DNA of 7,151 nt from Pseudomonadota bacterium (GTDB lineage Bacteria; Desulfobacterota; Desulfobulbia; Desulfobulbales; JAGXFP01): positions 1-7,151 of the forward strand of contig DAOVJK010000154.1 of assembly GCA_030673265.1 (NCBI GenBank), in the 5' to 3' direction. Below the pieces are notes generated by a model. That model was not told the origin of the DNA. It did not search any database and saw only the letters and a list, made by a program, of their open reading frames with translations. Positions 5,965 to 7,151 of the stretch are shown here, piece after piece (positions within the stretch are counted from its first letter, which is position 1; every line of letters begins with the position of its first letter). A program made the position numbers and the translations under genes.

Positions 5965-6135
5965 TCCTATCGATCTGTTTATAGCTAAAGCTGTCGACTG
6001 CCATGCAGCAGATATTGCCTTGCCCATCCACCCTTTCCCCAGAATTACGCTGCCGATCTGTTAGCCGGCCCCTGAAAAAATCTGGGGACGAAGCTGCCCG
6101 GCCTTTTTGCAAACCCCAGTACCAATCTGCAGAAC
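5963..6135 (+). pseudogene. Decayed second copy of the DUF3786 gene 3' part
   Basis: Starting at GAT 5963, the sequence aligns without gaps to 2572-2685 of the intact DUF3786 gene, 91 of 114 bases identical by my hand count. In translation, DPIDLFIAKAVD, ADIAL and HPFPRI align with DLIDLFMGKAID, ADIAL and HPFPKI (20 of 33 residues identical to residues 186-218). A TAG at 6062-6064 replaces the Tyr codon at the position of residue 219. Similarity continues with a small indel to about 6135 (CTGGGGACGAAGCT, then ACCAATCTGCA). The 5' two thirds, including the Fe-S motif, is missing. The copy has diverged about 20%, so it is an old duplicate or a paralogue fragment, not a recent copy. It shares its first two bases with the pirin stop codon. 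Confidence 0.82.
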
Positions 6136-6204
6136 TAACCCGCATATTTCACCAGTCGAGATGCTGCCGGATAGTGGTATAGATCAACTCAGCCAGGCAA
6201 CGAT

Positions 6205-6223
6205 AGGTTTAAAAAAACCTTTT
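6205..6223 (+). terminator. Weak hairpin with T tail, possible end of the wrbA operon
   Basis: AGGTTT (6205-6210) pairs with AAACCT (6215-6220) around AAAA and is followed by TTT. The stem is only 6 bp and half A-T, so on its own it would be a poor intrinsic terminator. Its position after the pirin gene and the decayed DUF3786 copy is right. Confidence 0.3.
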
Positions 6224-6240
6224 CATCTCTACAGGAAGAC

Positions 6241-6340
6241 TTATCCATTATTCAAATAATCAGCACATAACCATAAAACCACAGACAAAACCTAACACTC
6301 TCTTGCCAAACAATCAACAACTCCATCAACAAGAAATTTC
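6241..6340 (+). promoter_or_regulatory. C-rich, G-poor tract, possible Rho utilisation (rut) site
   Basis: In these 100 bases I count 29 C and only 4 G on the plus strand, with the rest mainly A, and no internal pairing. Unstructured RNA with more C than G is the known preference for Rho loading. It lies downstream of the wrbA-DUF2721-pirin operon in the right orientation to act on its transcript, and would complement the weak hairpin at 6205-6223. Function is inferred from composition alone. Confidence 0.3.
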
Positions 6341-6354
6341 CGCAAAGATTGCGG
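6340..6354. repeat. Short perfect inverted repeat upstream of the last gene
   Basis: CCGCAA (6340-6345) and TTGCGG (6349-6354) form a 6-bp stem with a 3-base loop. It lies 27 bases upstream of the candidate -35 box of the next gene and has no T-run on either side. It could be a half-site pair for a regulator, an RNA hairpin at the edge of the C-rich tract, or chance. Confidence 0.35.
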
Positions 6355-6381
6355 CAGTAATGGCCTCGTAAGAAGAAGTAC

Positions 6382-6410
6382 TTGTATCCTGACAAAATGT
6401 ATAAGATAAT
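6382..6410 (+). promoter_or_regulatory. Candidate sigma70 promoter for the cyclic-nucleotide-binding gene
   Basis: TTGTAT (6382-6387) carries the three strongest -35 bases. GATAAT (6405-6410) matches the -10 consensus at 5 of 6. The spacer is an ideal 17 bases. Transcription would begin near 6417, giving a leader of about 42 bases before the ATG at 6459. Confidence 0.42.
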
Positions 6411-6458
6411 ACCTGAGACCTTTACCTTAATAACCTGCGGAATGTTGACTACATAGCT

Positions 6459-7151
6459 ATGGTGAAAGACAAATTGGCACTCTCCATAATTCAAGGTCTG
6501 ACTAAAGGAACCATAACCATAAACCGGGTCGAGGAATACAAAAAGCTTCTGACCGAATATCCCGACGACCCCTTCGTAAACCGTCTATTCGCTGATTTTC
6601 TCAAAAACGCGCATTCTTTCGCTAATGCCATAAACAGATACCGCAAAACCTATGATCTTTTCATGGCAGAAGGCGAAACCTTGCATGCTATTGCCGCCCT
6701 CTTAGAACTCTGGGAAATTATCTCACCAGCCCCCTACGACTTTCGCTCTCTACACTCGAAACTCCGTCGGAAAGACTCCCATAATTCGGTCATTGATGAA
6801 TTCTTTGCCAAAATGTCTTACCCGGAGCTACGGGCAACAATATCCCAGGTGGAAAAGATCCAGGTCAAAGCCGATGAAATTGTCCAAAATCTAGGCGAGC
6901 CGGAAGATTCGTTCTTCTTTGTAATATCGGGAGAACTGCTTAAAACCCCGGTTGATAGCGAAAATGACGAGTATGGTGTGGTGCAGTTACTGAGAGAAAA
7001 TGACCATTTCGGTGACTATTTCCCCTGGAAGGTAAAAAGAGCGGCACCCTATCAGGTCAAGGCCAAGAGCGATACCGAATTACTGAAGATAAGCAAAGAG
7101 AACTGCCTGAACCTCTTTGAGAAGCACCCGAACCTGAAAAACGGCATAAAA
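6459..7151 (+). CDS. Cyclic-nucleotide-binding domain protein with helical N-terminal region (3' end outside window)
   Basis: The frame is open from ATG 6459 to the window edge (231 residues, no stop). Residues 1 to about 90 are helical and TPR-like (EEYKKLLTEYPDDPFVNRLF, then FANAINRYRKTYDLF). Residues about 112-225 resemble the Crp/Fnr effector-binding beta-roll: LRATISQVEKIQVKADEIV, then GEPEDSFFFVISGEL (146-160) and ENDHFGDYFPW (180-190). In ligand-binding members the phosphate cassette is FGE-x-A-L; here it reads FGDYFPW, without the usual Arg, so cAMP or cGMP binding is doubtful. No helix-turn-helix is visible in the part present; an output domain could follow outside the window. An in-frame TGA at 6414 limits the 5' end. 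No Shine-Dalgarno is evident, so GTG 6462 is also possible. It is probably a sensor or regulatory protein transcribed from its own promoter. Confidence 0.78.
   Translation, partial: MVKDKLALSIIQGLTKGTITINRVEEYKKLLTEYPDDPFVNRLFADFLKNAHSFANAINRYRKTYDLFMAEGETLHAIAALLELWEIISPAPYDFRSLHSKLRRKDSHNSVIDEFFAKMSYPELRATISQVEKIQVKADEIVQNLGEPEDSFFFVISGELLKTPVDSENDEYGVVQLLRENDHFGDYFPWKVKRAAPYQVKAKSDTELLKISKENCLNLFEKHPNLKNGIK

Larger units (their letters stand above)
6136..6458. other. Intergenic region with no gene; terminator-like, C-rich and promoter elements
   Basis: No convincing coding frame is present on either strand. An 80-codon minus-strand frame at 6252-6494 has no family resemblance and overlaps the start of the next gene. 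From left to right the region holds a weak hairpin terminator (6205-6223), a C-rich and G-poor tract (about 6241-6340), a short perfect hairpin (6340-6354) and a promoter candidate (6382-6410). It is also much more AT-rich than the genes around it. Confidence 0.6.

Noticed and set aside
367..6299. Shared 12-mer AAAACCTAACAC near 367 and near 6287
   Set aside because: About one such 12-base match is expected by chance in 7 kb, and the flanks are not similar.

Overview
The window looks like chromosomal DNA of an anaerobic Gram-negative bacterium of roughly 50% GC, most likely a deltaproteobacterium (Desulfobacterota, perhaps Desulfobulbales-like). This rests on gene content: a DUF3786 protein with an N-terminal four-cysteine Fe-S motif, a cyclic-nucleotide-binding protein with a helical N-terminus, a ClsB-type cardiolipin synthase, and the style of the PssA remnant. 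It is inferred from recalled families, not from a search.

Layout. Bases 1-143 are the end of an IS3-family insertion sequence, with the first 25 codons of its OrfA on the minus strand. It has cut into a CDP-diacylglycerol--serine phosphatidyltransferase (pssA-like) gene, whose damaged 3' part fills 144-367. Next is an intact ClsB-type cardiolipin synthase (527-1783). Then come hairpins and a frameshifted DUF3024 remnant (1892-2045), whose sequence supplies the ribosome binding site and start of a DUF3786 Fe-S protein (2017-2817). A LysE-family exporter (2852-3466) and a small two-helix membrane protein (3570-3824) follow. Bases 3825-4068 hold a possible unidentified coding remnant and a good promoter candidate.

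That promoter would drive a compact operon: wrbA (4069-4680), a DUF2721 membrane protein (4689-5090) and a pirin (5101-5964). In both junctions the downstream ribosome binding site overlaps the upstream stop codon. WrbA reduces quinones and pirins are cupin proteins linked to quercetin or redox chemistry, so the set may deal with quinone or redox stress (inference).

The pirin stop codon lies exactly where a decayed second copy of the DUF3786 3' end begins (5963 to about 6135). After it come a weak hairpin terminator, a C-rich and G-poor stretch that resembles a Rho loading site, a short hairpin and a sigma70-like promoter. The last gene starts at 6459 and runs off the window. It encodes a helical N-terminal region followed by a cyclic-nucleotide-binding fold.

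The main theme is gene decay: three well-supported remnants (pssA, DUF3024, DUF3786), one possible fourth, and an IS end within 7 kb, placed between intact housekeeping-type accessory genes. I see no CRISPR, tRNA, rRNA, phage or defence system, and nothing I would claim as a new biological system.
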